Shown: positions 1-9,005, counted from the first letter of the stretch. The stretch is DNA of 64,000 nucleotides from Saprospiraceae bacterium (GCA_022841745.1 JALHQW010000001.1:184056-248055); one strand, 5' to 3'. Numbers and translations: made by a program. The notes: generated by a model not told the origin, from the sequence alone.

Positions 1-1424
1 AAAAAGCCCTTAAAAAGAAAGACAAGCAGGCATGGCAATTGATTTTCGATAAAAACGGGCATAAGGCAGCTGTGAACATGCCGATGTCGGCCATATTCGA
101 AAATAGCTTCGATGCCGTCACAGTTTACCTGCCCCTGCTTTTTGTGACCCCGCATGTTGCCCTAAACGAATTGCCCAATATTCCCAACTACTTCGATTAT
201 GTAATATTCGACGAGGCCAACAAATTCCCCGTGGAGATGGCGACAGCCATTGCTCCGTTGGGCAAGAAAATGGTCATCATGGGCAGCAACGACAGCTATG
301 GTAACGAAACCAGCCTCTTGCAGTACGCATTGGAAAATGGCGTTCCGTCCGCATTAATCAGTAACCGATACGAGCCACCTGCACCCATCACTGGCTTGGT
401 AGGTGGCGATGCCCATTATCTCGACCACCGCATTAATTACCAAGTTGACAATGTGGAAGGCCGCTTCCATGAATTGGAGGGCACAAACGACACAGAGGCC
501 CAGCACATCCTCCGTTTGTTGAATCAAATCAAACAAACGCCCCAACGGGTACTGCCATCGGTTGGTATCGTGACCTTCACCGTTGAACAGCGAGACTTGA
601 TAGCCAATTACCTGCTTAAGCTGAAACAACAGAATGCACTCGGCAGTGAGAAAATCCAGCAATTGGAGCGCAATGGGATGGGCGTGTTCCATGTGGACGA
701 ACTATTCGGGCAGTATTTTGACATCATCATCGTATCGTGTACCTATGGGGCGGTGAACCTGAAGGGGGAAATGACCAAAAAAATGGTATTCCTGAACACC
801 CCGGCTGGTGTTGGGCACCTGCGCATGTTGATCAACAAGCCGGTTGATGAATTCCATATTGTGCATTCTTTGCCAGAAGATTACCTCCAACAAATTGAAG
901 CCACGAAATGGGAAGAAGGCACTTGGTACTTGGCTCATTTCATCCGATTGGCCGAGGCCATGAAAAATGGCAACCAGCCGCAATTAATGATTTCCAGCGA
1001 AGCACTTGGCAAACGTCAAGGTGTAGCGCATCTTCCTTCCATTTTTGCCAATGAAGTGGTGAGGGCCTTGGAGCCTTATATGGACGTTAAAAGGATTACA
1101 ACAAACGTGGGTACTGAAAGCATCTATTTCCCAATGTTCGTAAAGCCGAGCCACGAAGGTGGAAGGCCAGTGGTGCTTGTACCCGATGGGCATTTTTCTG
1201 CTACGGCGTTTACCTCACCTCCTTGGGAACAAGACCAAGTTAAGACCATTGAAAAATCGGGCTTCGGTTACCTACCCATTTGGTCGGTGAACTGGTTGAA
1301 AAACCCCGGAGTAGAGGCAAGGCTTTTGGCCAGTAAGATCATCAAATTGGATTCAAACTCAGCAGGTATTGCCTCAAATGAAGATGCCGAATTGCAGGGA
1401 TTGGAAGAGAAGTTGAGGGAATAG
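1..1424 (+). CDS. Upf1-like SF1 helicase C-terminal half with degenerate MTES_1575-type nuclease domain (5' end outside window)
   Basis: The reading frame is open from base 3, so the N-terminus lies upstream of the window. The visible part aligns by eye with the C-terminal half of large DUF4011-type helicases: a Walker B-like VIFDEANKFP, a motif IV-like VGIVTF, a motif V region FDIIIVSCTYG, a motif VI region FLNTPAGVGHLRM, then a C-terminal domain ending PIWSVNWLKNP that matches the IWSTDWF end of MTES_1575-type PD-(D/E)XK nucleases. Key residues are missing: GDxxQ of motif III reads GSNDSY, the TRAR arginines of motif VI read NKPVDEF, IDLAV of the nuclease reads IYFPMFV and ECDG reads LVPDG. 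It is probably not an active helicase or nuclease. The family link is from memory of conserved motifs; function is unknown. Confidence 0.6.
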   Translation, partial: KALKKKDKQAWQLIFDKNGHKAAVNMPMSAIFENSFDAVTVYLPLLFVTPHVALNELPNIPNYFDYVIFDEANKFPVEMATAIAPLGKKMVIMGSNDSYGNETSLLQYALENGVPSALISNRYEPPAPITGLVGGDAHYLDHRINYQVDNVEGRFHELEGTNDTEAQHILRLLNQIKQTPQRVLPSVGIVTFTVEQRDLIANYLLKLKQQNALGSEKIQQLERNGMGVFHVDELFGQYFDIIIVSCTYGAVNLKGEMTKKMVFLNTPAGVGHLRMLINKPVDEFHIVHSLPEDYLQQIEATKWEEGTWYLAHFIRLAEAMKNGNQPQLMISSEALGKRQGVAHLPSIFANEVVRALEPYMDVKRITTNVGTESIYFPMFVKPSHEGGRPVVLVPDGHFSATAFTSPPWEQDQVKTIEKSGFGYLPIWSVNWLKNPGVEARLLASKIIKLDSNSAGIASNEDAELQGLEEKLRE

Positions 1425-1503
1425 TAAATGAATGATGAATGATAAACTTGCAAATACCTATAATGTTAGGATAGCAAATTCATCATTCATCATTCATCAT
1501 TTA
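1425..1503. repeat. Inverted short-word array, ATGATGA / TCATCAT
   Basis: The whole gap between two convergent genes is a self-complementary structure. On the left, ATGAATGATGAATGAT; on the right, TCATCATTCATCATTCATC, the reverse complement of the same 7-base word; a small hairpin (CCTA/TAGG) sits between. It could end transcription from both sides. Similar one-sided ATGATGAATG copies lie near 12224 and 39567. Confidence 0.7.
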
Positions 1504-1507
1504 TAAA

Positions 1508-3607
1508 TCACTTAGGCTTCACATGAAACAACACACCATCGGGAATTTGTTGCTCTGCAATTTTATCGGAAGTCCAATAGACCTTTAGCTCATCGCCGCC
1601 TACGCTTTCAAAATAGCGAACCATTATTTCGTGTAGGCCCGCTTGCAAAGGCACCATGCCTGTTATTTTTTTGGTGCCGTGCAACCCATCATTGTCCACT
1701 ACCATTTCATTGTCAATCAGCAGGATGCTGCCGTCGTCGGAAGCCGTGGAAAACTGATAGACTGCGGTCTCTGGCACTTTGATAAAACCACGAAACTCGT
1801 AGCCGTATCGCTCGCCGTCGGCGCTTTTCACTTCAAGGTTGAAGTTTTTCCCTACCCCTTTCTTCACGGCTTTTAGCTGGTCGAAATTGGGTACTTTGCT
1901 CCATTCTCCCTCAAAGAAAAAATACTGTATCCCCGGTGCCATGCCGCCGAGGTTGGTACTTGGCTTGGCTTCTTTTTTCCAAAAAGTCTTTTGCAACGTG
2001 CCGCTGATTGGTTTACCGTTACGGAATGAACGAGCAGTGAGAATGGTCGTCTCGTTCAAGGTAATTGGGGACTTATACATAGCCGATTGCGCTGTCGGTG
2101 CGGAACCATCTGTTGTATAATGGATGTCAACATTGCCGCCTTCATCAACGAGCGATACCTCCATCTTATCTATAAAAATATCACGGGCTGCTTTGGCAAT
2201 GGGCAGCAGGTGAATGTCTGGCTTGCCCTTTAGTTGTAGCATGATGACCGAGTTGATTTTGTCGGGCATGGCCTGCGGTAGCTCCACCACGATGCCGTCG
2301 TCCAATCTTTCCACTTTAGGCGATTTAGCGGAAGACGATGCCAAAAAACTGGCCCCCATCGGCGTATTGACTACGCCGTTCAGGATGAGTTTGTTGTCAC
2401 GTGGTGGCTCAAAAACATGGAGATAAAGGATGGTATTCCCATCCTTTTGCTTCATGGTGATGCGGCCCCAATCAAAATTGCCAAGCGGGCTGGCTTCTGT
2501 GCCGTAAATTGACTCACTGTTTTTCTTCATCCAATCCCCCATTTCACGCAGCCGTTGTATGCTTTCATCTGGAAAAAGGCCCTCGGCGGTGGGGCCTACA
2601 TTGAGCAGGAAATTGCCGCCCTTGCTGGCGATATCGGTGAGGTTGTGCAGCAGTTCCTTGGTGGACTTGAAGTTCTTGTCGGCCTTGTTATAGCCCCAAT
2701 TGGCATTCATGGTCATGCAGCTTTCCCAATCCGTGCCAGGCAATCCAGTGGCCGGTATTTCCTGCTCTGGCGTACCGAAGTCGCCTGCAAACTGTCCAGG
2801 TGCGGTAAACCCAGCCATGCCATCCCGATGGGCACCTACCCGGTTATTGATGATAATATCAGGCTTTAGGCTGCGTACGAAGTTGTAGAGGTCTTTCCCC
2901 CTGGTACTGTTCCAAGTGGCCTCCCATTCCCCATCGAACCATAGTACGTGCGGTGCATCGCCGTAGTTGGTGAGCAATTCCTTCAACTGTTTTTTCATAT
3001 AGTCCACATATCGGTCCATGTCGGCACCCTTGGTGGATCGGTCTTTCTCCCAGGTGCGGCGGGGTAGGTAGTCAGGGTGGTGCCAGTCCATGATGGAGTG
3101 GTAGAAGCAGAGTTTGATGCCTTCTTTCTTGCATTCATCGGCCAGTTCCTTGAGAATGTCCCGTTTGAAGGGCGTTTCCATGATGTCAAAATCACTGGTC
3201 TTGCTGTCATAAATGGCAAAGCCATCGTGGTGCTTGGAGGTGATGACGATGTATTTCATACCGGCTTCTTTGGCCATGCGCACCCAGTCCTTGGCATTGA
3301 ACTTAGTGGGGTTGAACTGCTCCCGGAACTGGTCATAGGTATCGAGCGGAATTTCGGCGGTGGTGCGAATCCATTCGCCATAGCTGTCCTTGCTGCCCCA
3401 TTTGCCAGCGGGCACTGCGTACAGGCCCCAGTGGATGAACATACCAAAACGGGCCTCCCGCCACCATTCCATGCGCTTGTTGCGGTCAGCCTCCGACTCA
3501 TTCAGGTAGTCCTTTTGGCGGCTGGTTCGTTTGGCGGGGTTACAGCTTTCGCTGGTAAGGCTAATTATGGCTATGATTATGAAAAAGGTGATGAAGTTGA
3601 ATTTCAT
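1508..3607 (-). CDS. GH29 alpha-L-fucosidase with CHB_HEX_C-like and PA14 domains, lipoprotein
   Basis: Predicted to remove terminal alpha-L-fucose from glycans at the cell surface. The 699 residues hold a lipoprotein-type signal ending at Cys22, a GH29 catalytic domain (about 40-460) with FGMFIHWG, the HHDGF motif (126-130) and LWFDGEW, whose Asp225 is the expected nucleophile, then a chitobiase/hexosaminidase C-terminal-like beta domain (IHYTTDGSAPT, about 470-545) and a PA14 domain (about 557-699; YQFSTASDDGSILLIDN), which usually binds carbohydrate. It is longer than a minimal GH29 because of the two extra domains. It stands alone, with no other sugar-degradation genes beside it. Lipobox SESC is not a strict match, so anchoring is inferred. 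Confidence 0.9.
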   Translation of the reverse strand: MKFNFITFFIIIAIISLTSESCNPAKRTSRQKDYLNESEADRNKRMEWWREARFGMFIHWGLYAVPAGKWGSKDSYGEWIRTTAEIPLDTYDQFREQFNPTKFNAKDWVRMAKEAGMKYIVITSKHHDGFAIYDSKTSDFDIMETPFKRDILKELADECKKEGIKLCFYHSIMDWHHPDYLPRRTWEKDRSTKGADMDRYVDYMKKQLKELLTNYGDAPHVLWFDGEWEATWNSTRGKDLYNFVRSLKPDIIINNRVGAHRDGMAGFTAPGQFAGDFGTPEQEIPATGLPGTDWESCMTMNANWGYNKADKNFKSTKELLHNLTDIASKGGNFLLNVGPTAEGLFPDESIQRLREMGDWMKKNSESIYGTEASPLGNFDWGRITMKQKDGNTILYLHVFEPPRDNKLILNGVVNTPMGASFLASSSAKSPKVERLDDGIVVELPQAMPDKINSVIMLQLKGKPDIHLLPIAKAARDIFIDKMEVSLVDEGGNVDIHYTTDGSAPTAQSAMYKSPITLNETTILTARSFRNGKPISGTLQKTFWKKEAKPSTNLGGMAPGIQYFFFEGEWSKVPNFDQLKAVKKGVGKNFNLEVKSADGERYGYEFRGFIKVPETAVYQFSTASDDGSILLIDNEMVVDNDGLHGTKKITGMVPLQAGLHEIMVRYFESVGGDELKVYWTSDKIAEQQIPDGVLFHVKPK

Positions 3608-3745
3608 ACTGACATAGTGGTTGTGAAAGAATGGGGTAAAGGTCTAAAGAATGGGGAAATCGTGGAAGGAAAAATTGATGGGGAGGTGTGAGGTAAGTTT
3701 TAAGCCACTGATGGCTAATTCAAGAATTTGTTATTTACATTGGTT

Positions 3746-5149
3746 TCAGTAAATACAAGTCAGCCCCAAGGAGTTAAATCCCAATGTATCACCCTCATCA
3801 AAACAAAAAAGGTCATAGTTTGTGACATTGTCTTGGTAGAAGGCGGTTGCTTGGATGGTGCTGCCATCGCCCAATTGCAGCGTTTGAAGCACTTTGTCAA
3901 AATAAACACGAAGCGAATAGAACCTTAGCATATCGCCAGGTTCGATTTCCTTGGCAAGTTCAATGTTTTTCAGAACTATTGGCTTGCTACCTTTTACGGT
4001 GACCTTAGTATCTGGCATTGCCAATTCGTAGGTTTTGCAGTCAACCTCGTATTTTTCCTTGACAAGTATAGTGTAGGTGCTTACATCGAACAAATCCACC
4101 AAGCGGAAGGAACCCATCAGGTTTTTTTGCCACGGTCCTTCCAATGCTGCGTTCAAATGCTGGGTCAACATCAAAGGGCAAACATTCTCAAACAGGATGG
4201 TATGGGAGTTTGACCTATAATAATAATTGAATTCATATTCCAATGCGTTTAAATTTAATCTATGAATCAGTAATTCATTGACAAGCAGTTTTCGGCTTTC
4301 TATAGGAATGCATTCATATTGGCAATTGACCGTACACCCGGTCAAGTTATAAGGGGTGTTTACCTTGTTGCCGAGTTGGTTTAATTCTTTCACCAAATCG
4401 TTAATGGCAACAATAAAATATTCCGTTCCGTGGATGTCAAGCGAGGTGCCGATTGTGGCCAAAGCGGGAATTTCAGCTAAATCATACGGGTGTAGGTAAT
4501 AAAAAGGCATATCGTTGTGCATGGTCAGTTGGTTGTCCACCAATACATGGTCTTCACTCGCCTTCAATACCAATGGAAAATATTTAGGTATCCCAAAAGT
4601 ATAGCGGTCAATCAGGCCAGCGCCATGAAAACCGACCATCGAAGCCGAGTCTGTGTCGGCTTGGTTCCTGACCAATCGGTTGGTGCGGACGTAAAGGAAC
4701 GGTACCACCTTTTCGGCATCCCAATCCTGGGCCTTGAAAAGGTCGGGCAACTTCAGCACCAAGGCTGGGTCGTTCATAAAAAGACTTTTGAGGTCGTCAC
4801 CTGCGTTTAGGCAGGGAATATCGTACTTGGCCGTAGCAGCTTGGAGCAGTTCTGCCAAGGTTCGGCCATCGTACAGCGCTGTGTCCCAATAAGCCAGCAG
4901 CACGATTTCATTGTTCCAAACCTGGCTGTCATTGACCGATGCCGATTTTACAAATTCTCGAAAATCAGCATCCAGCAGAAGCTTGGATACCAATTCCCCT
5001 AAACAAAGCCTTTTTGCATCTACAGGATTGGTGGTAAGCGCCTCGTAGTCCAAATACATTGGAGGCAAAGAGGGGTGATCGTCGTCCTTGCAGGCAATAA
5101 GGAAGCTGGCAAACAATAGACAGGCAAGATAAAATGAAGTTCTTTTCAT
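3746..5149 (-). CDS. Hypothetical lipoprotein
   Basis: A 467-residue protein with a clear lipoprotein signal (MKRTSFYLACLLFASFLIAC, Cys20) followed by KDDDH, an acidic stretch often seen on surface-exposed lipoproteins of Bacteroidota. No known domain was recognised. Five Cys in the region around LTGCTVNCQYECIPIES and VCPL suggest disulfides. It follows the broken lipoprotein gene on the same strand with a hairpin terminator between them, so the two are probably not one transcript. Function unknown. Confidence 0.8.
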   Translation of the reverse strand: MKRTSFYLACLLFASFLIACKDDDHPSLPPMYLDYEALTTNPVDAKRLCLGELVSKLLLDADFREFVKSASVNDSQVWNNEIVLLAYWDTALYDGRTLAELLQAATAKYDIPCLNAGDDLKSLFMNDPALVLKLPDLFKAQDWDAEKVVPFLYVRTNRLVRNQADTDSASMVGFHGAGLIDRYTFGIPKYFPLVLKASEDHVLVDNQLTMHNDMPFYYLHPYDLAEIPALATIGTSLDIHGTEYFIVAINDLVKELNQLGNKVNTPYNLTGCTVNCQYECIPIESRKLLVNELLIHRLNLNALEYEFNYYYRSNSHTILFENVCPLMLTQHLNAALEGPWQKNLMGSFRLVDLFDVSTYTILVKEKYEVDCKTYELAMPDTKVTVKGSKPIVLKNIELAKEIEPGDMLRFYSLRVYFDKVLQTLQLGDGSTIQATAFYQDNVTNYDLFCFDEGDTLGFNSLGLTCIY

Positions 5150-5163
5150 GTCAAAATATTAAA

Positions 5164-5194
5164 ACCTTGGTCAGTGAGTAACGCTGACCAAGGT
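5164..5194 (-). terminator. Intrinsic terminator of the 5219-7045 gene
   Basis: A perfect 11-bp stem ACCTTGGTCAG / CTGACCAAGGT with a 9-base loop, just past the stop of the upstream minus-strand gene; on the minus strand the right arm is followed by TTTTAATAT. Confidence 0.75.
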
Positions 5195-5218
5195 ATGAAA
5201 TACAATTTAGAATTGGCA

Positions 5219-7045
5219 TTAATTGCATTTTTTTGCCATCATTCTCAAGAATAAAATATTCCCAAAAGGTACCTCATGTACTTGCTCATTAGTGCCTTGG
5301 TCCAACCAACAATAAGAATAGTTTATTCGGCCAGCATAATAGTCATTTACATAGCTTGTTTTGTAAGAGGAGCTTATTTGATTCGTTTCTGTAGTTGCCC
5401 TTTCCGTTGAATTTTTGTACAAAATTCCACCAGTAAGAGGAAAAGAGTCGGATTCCAATCCGAGCTTGACCTCAAATCCTGAACTATAAGTTCGCTCGAC
5501 AACGGTTGTATTTATTTGGCCGGTTGTCTCTTCAAAATTGCAACCATCAAATTCATGAACTGAAATCCCTACCTTATCTCCTAAAATACCCGGATCCCAA
5601 TTGTTTATCCCACAAACATCTGAGGCAGTATAAAACAGTAAGGGACCTAAAGTAACAGGTTTTGTCTCACTTATGCCACTTTTTGTCACAACCAAAACTG
5701 CAACACCACCCGCGCCACCTGTACCAGACCCGCCCGCTGAAAAATAAGAATAACTGAACTCAGGCTCGTTTACTAAATGGAATAAGTGGAATCTGTATAT
5801 TAAATCTTGAAAGATACCCTGACTCCCCGTAGCAGATCCCCAGTGGACAGTTATCCTGAAATCATACCATTCTTCTAATGCTGTTGTACTACCTAAAGCT
5901 GTAGAATATAAGGGAGTAGCTGAGTTGTTCCAAACATTTTGACCACTAGGCGGAGGTATTAATTGAACTACACCAAGGCATAAATTGCCACCGAATGCGG
6001 TGATTTGTTCAGCAAATTGGAGTTCCAACGAGTAAAAGAAATTATCCTCAAGATAATGGTCACGCATGCAAGGTGAATTTATTCCCCAACAATCATTGTC
6101 CGCTTCATCAATTAGGCCATCTCCGTCGTCATCGGTGTCATTATCACATATCTCATCTTGTGTACAATTACATCCTGCAAATGCACAACATTGAGGGTCG
6201 TCACAATCAATCAAACCGTCGTCGTCATCATCAATTCCATTGTCGCAAATCTCCACTAGAAAATTCGGTGGAAGATTGTTGTTTACGCAAAGGTCAAAGT
6301 ACAAGTCTTGTAGGTCATAGCTAATGCTCAATGGAATTTCTCCTGAGCAGATTGGGTCTGCCAATTCCAAAAGCCGATTAAAAAATAGACCTTCTCCACA
6401 GTCCTGGTACAAAATCGGAATGTTGAATTGATGCTGAGATGGATTATAAAGAACTGTGTTTACTGCTTCGGTAATTCTAAAGTTTACGATTAACGTTCCA
6501 TTTGCCTGATTCAGTATTGATGCGCCATTATATGGTACACCATGATGGTAGGTATTACTTAAATCAAAATCAGCTATCACTGGTGTGAAATTGTCCATCC
6601 GTTCTATCATTGGTTCAAGAAATCTATCAATTTTTATACACAATAATTCAGCGCTAGATTCAATGCTTTGTGTCAGTGACGACTTAGTTACTGGATTGCC
6701 AGGAAGTTCATTGTAATTTGAAACAAAGTTCTCTCCTTCTTCTGAGCAAAGAATTTCAAGAATCAAGATTTCATCCAATGGTCGTTCTTTTTCGTTTTTA
6801 AGATTTCTTATCCAGTTTTTTGCACCAGTTGTTCCTACCCATTTGGAAGTTGCTTTGACTAACTTGTCATAGTTAGGGACATTCTGCCTAAGGTTAGAAT
6901 AGGTATATTCTCATGGTGTAATCGAACCAGAAGAAAGATTTGAAGAATCTCTCTGTTTCCGAGTGGATTCCTCAAGTAAGGATTGGTCTTTTTTGCAAGA
7001 AAAAACAAGGATGGTTAGTAAGAAGAAAATCAGAACCTTTTTCAT
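5219..7045 (-). pseudogene. Lipoprotein with MopE-like Asp-rich repeats, interrupted by in-frame TGA
   Basis: A 609-codon frame starts at 7045 with a clean lipoprotein signal (MKKVLIFFLLTILVFSC, Cys17) and stays in one frame to 5219, but codon 45 (6913-6911) is TGA. The longest uninterrupted part would have to start at the TTG at 6778, without the signal. The protein carries two copies of the Asp-rich motif CDNGIDDDDDGLIDC / CDNDTDDDGDGLIDE, a calcium-type motif frequent in exported proteins of this phylum, in the middle, then a region with GGSGTGGAGG. Either a decayed gene, a point mutation or a sequence error (one base restores it). Cargo or binding role unknown. Confidence 0.75.
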
Positions 7046-7130
7046 TTTTGTGATTTAAGATGTGAAAGAAAAGTCATGCGACAAAATTGGGGCCGTCCAA
7101 TAAGCCCCGCAATGCACAATTCGGGAGAAA

Positions 7131-7168
7131 ATGTTCAATTTTCGGGACAGGATGTTCAAATTTTGGGA
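7131..7168. promoter_or_regulatory. Two 17-bp direct repeats at 21-bp spacing, possible AraC-type operator
   Basis: ATGTTCAATTTTCGGGA (7131-7147) and ATGTTCAAATTTTGGGA (7152-7168) share 15 of 17 bases in the same orientation, with 4 bp between, a period of 21 bp or two helical turns. This is the classic layout of AraC-family half-sites. They lie 10 bp past the stop of an AraC-type gene and about 90-120 bp upstream of the lipoprotein start at 7045. Binding is inferred. Confidence 0.5.
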
Positions 7169-7177
7169 ATCAATGCC

Positions 7178-7612
7178 CTAAGTCAAACCATTTCGGTGCG
7201 CCTTGGCGGTCATGCCAAGCCTTTTCTTGAAAAAGCGGTAGAAATAGTTGGGGTTGTCAAACCCCAGTTGGTGGCCTATTTCCGCAATGGTGAATGTTGG
7301 GTCTTCCAGCAGCTTGCAAGCCTCCAGACTTAGCCTGATGGAGATGCATTCCGCTGTCGAAACCCCAACCACTAGATTGCAGGTTTTTCGAAGGTAGCTT
7401 TTCGTGATGTTCAGGCTTTCGGCGTAAAAAACAGGAGAATGTTGCGCTCGGAAGTTTTCTTCAAGCAGACCAATGAAGGCTTGTATAAGGCTGCCTTGCC
7501 TCGTTTTATCCATGGCAGTTTTGTGCTGAATGGCTTGCCAGTTTTGGGAAAGGATTGCTTTTCGGGCGGGTACCTCGTTGTCACTGGACGTTGATTGGGG
7601 ATTGTTGTTCAT
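7178..7612 (-). CDS. Small AraC-family transcriptional regulator
   Basis: A 144-residue protein whose last 100 residues are an AraC/XylS double helix-turn-helix domain; the second HTH reads FTIAEIGHQLGFDNPNYFYRFFKKRLGMTAKAHR, close to the family signature. It lacks the usual N-terminal ligand-binding domain; only about 45 polar residues precede the DNA-binding part. It is oriented toward the lipoprotein gene, and a matched pair of direct repeats lies between the two genes, so it may control that gene. An upstream ORF that would add a sensor domain was not found. Confidence 0.85.
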   Translation of the reverse strand: MNNNPQSTSSDNEVPARKAILSQNWQAIQHKTAMDKTRQGSLIQAFIGLLEENFRAQHSPVFYAESLNITKSYLRKTCNLVVGVSTAECISIRLSLEACKLLEDPTFTIAEIGHQLGFDNPNYFYRFFKKRLGMTAKAHRNGLT

Positions 7613-7679
7613 ATTTTTTGTGCTTTGTTATAACTGCTTAGTAGTAAATGGAAACCATCGCCTAGCCCATGACCTCCTT

Positions 7680-8690
7680 CTAAATATCTTTTACTCCCTT
7701 TCCTTGCAGGATGGCTTCCACGATGCCCCATCGCCTGTCTATATCTGGATTATCGTGTTCCCTTGGCGCTTCCTTTGCCAACTTAAGCGCCGCTTGCGCA
7801 ATCGGCAATTTACCGCTCTGTAGGCCCACGCATGCTTTTTGCAGCATTAGCAAATGCCAGTTCTGGCTTCCTGCTAAGTTCACCTGTAATCCCCGAGATA
7901 TTTCTGCTTCAGCCTCCGCAAACCGACCCTCAGCCGACAGTAGTGGCACAAGCTGCCTATAGACAATCGCCACAGCTACACCAGGAACATCCGCCCCGCA
8001 GCTTCCATAGAATTTCAAAGTCTCCTTCGCCAAGTCAATCAGCCCAACCCAGTCCTTTTTTTGCTCAAACCATACTGCCAGCACGGTGAACCGATACCGC
8101 ATGAAATTTAAGGAGCCTTTGTTTTTGCCGACAAGTCTTGTCAGTTTTTCCTCCAGCTCTGAAATTCCCTTCCCTTTGTTCAGGCTAAAGACAAGTTCCG
8201 CCTCCAGTGCCTTTACGTCCATTTCATCTTCCAATAGCTTCCAATATTCCTTTCTGATTTTCCGATATCGCAGGTAGCGGCGGGTATCCGTTTCTATTGC
8301 GCCAAAATGCCCTTCCAGCAGCATTGCCAGGTTGACCACCATATCCGTGAAGCCTGCTTTTTTTGCCGCCTCCACCAATTCAATGGCCAGGCTCACAGCC
8401 GCTTTTTTTTTGCCTGCGATGAGCGATTGGTTCACCACGGCATATTTTTCCCTAATGGCAATCCGCTTGTCGGACAGGTCGGTGGTTTTCTTGAATGCAG
8501 ACCTCAACAGGTCGTCTTTCAGCACCTTGTAGGCTTTGTAGAAACTGGGCTCGGTGCGCCCTTTAGCTACCCAACGGGCCAATGCCTCTGAGCGGCTCAA
8601 CCCCGCTTTGGCCATCTTCGCTAAATCGAGCGAATAGCCAGCAGTCGGTACGTAGGCCGACACTTCCAGGAGTTCCAGTAGTGAGTGCAT
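7680..8690 (-). CDS. Hypothetical helical-repeat protein
   Basis: A 336-residue protein with no signal peptide, rich in Ala, Lys, Leu and Glu, with repeated helix-pair stretches (for example AAVSLAIELVEAAKKAGFTDMV and RFAEAEAEISRGLQVNLAGSQNWHLLML, shown here in part) that resemble TPR-like solenoids. Likely cytoplasmic. It is divergent from the 41-residue peptide gene at 8850, sharing a 160-bp intergenic region. No named family recognised; a TPR-type scaffold is inferred only from the pattern. Confidence 0.7.
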   Translation of the reverse strand: MHSLLELLEVSAYVPTAGYSLDLAKMAKAGLSRSEALARWVAKGRTEPSFYKAYKVLKDDLLRSAFKKTTDLSDKRIAIREKYAVVNQSLIAGKKKAAVSLAIELVEAAKKAGFTDMVVNLAMLLEGHFGAIETDTRRYLRYRKIRKEYWKLLEDEMDVKALEAELVFSLNKGKGISELEEKLTRLVGKNKGSLNFMRYRFTVLAVWFEQKKDWVGLIDLAKETLKFYGSCGADVPGVAVAIVYRQLVPLLSAEGRFAEAEAEISRGLQVNLAGSQNWHLLMLQKACVGLQSGKLPIAQAALKLAKEAPREHDNPDIDRRWGIVEAILQGKGVKDI

Positions 8691-8778
8691 ATTTGGAATT
8701 GTGTTTTTGCTTGATTATCAATTGATTGAGGTAAAGTTTTTTTTTCGTCCAATGCCCTATTTTAGGGTATAAATGTTT

Positions 8779-8797
8779 GCCCAATTCAATTTTGGGC
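8779..8797 (+). other. Hairpin plus T-run in the leader of the peptide gene
   Basis: GCCCAA / TTGGGC stem with a 7-base loop followed by ATATTTTTTT, 50 bp upstream of the peptide start; a smaller CCCTA/TAGGG hairpin lies just before it (8755-8767). It has the form of an intrinsic terminator although the two flanking genes are divergent, so it could act as an attenuator. Confidence 0.4.
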
Positions 8798-8849
8798 ATA
8801 TTTTTTTATAGCAAGTGCTTGAATTATTTCAATCACCAAATAAGTTTTC

Positions 8850-8975
8850 ATGAAAAAGCGACTCAAAGACTTCCAGCAAACGGAGGTCAAGCAACCCGAA
8901 GCCGTCAAGGGCGGCGACGGAGGCAACCTTACTGCCATCATCATCATTGATGACAACTCCGTTGGTAGAGGCTGA
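8850..8975 (+). CDS. 41-residue double-glycine leader-type peptide
   Basis: The peptide begins MKKRLKDFQQTEVKQPEAVK and continues GGDGG followed by a short hydrophobic core with four consecutive Ile and a DDNSVGRG end. The basic start, the LxxF spacing, the acidic/hydrophobic middle and the Gly21-Gly22 pair resemble leader peptides of GG-cleaved bacteriocin-like or RiPP precursors known from Bacteroidota. No modifying enzyme or C39-peptidase ABC exporter is in the window, so its processing is inferred. The stop is followed within 7 bases by a strong GC hairpin. There is no clear Shine-Dalgarno, which is normal for this phylum. It may also be a structural or regulatory micropeptide. Confidence 0.55.
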   Translation: MKKRLKDFQQTEVKQPEAVKGGDGGNLTAIIIIDDNSVGRG

Positions 8976-8981
8976 CAAGTA

Positions 8982-9005
8982 CGGGGCCTCCATTTGGTGG
9001 CCCCG
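8982..9005 (+). terminator. GC hairpin after the peptide gene
   Basis: CGGGGCC / GGCCCCG stem extended by CC/GG past one T-T mismatch, loop ATTT. It starts 6 bases after the peptide stop. No strong T-run follows, so it may stabilise the short mRNA as well as stop transcription. Confidence 0.55.
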
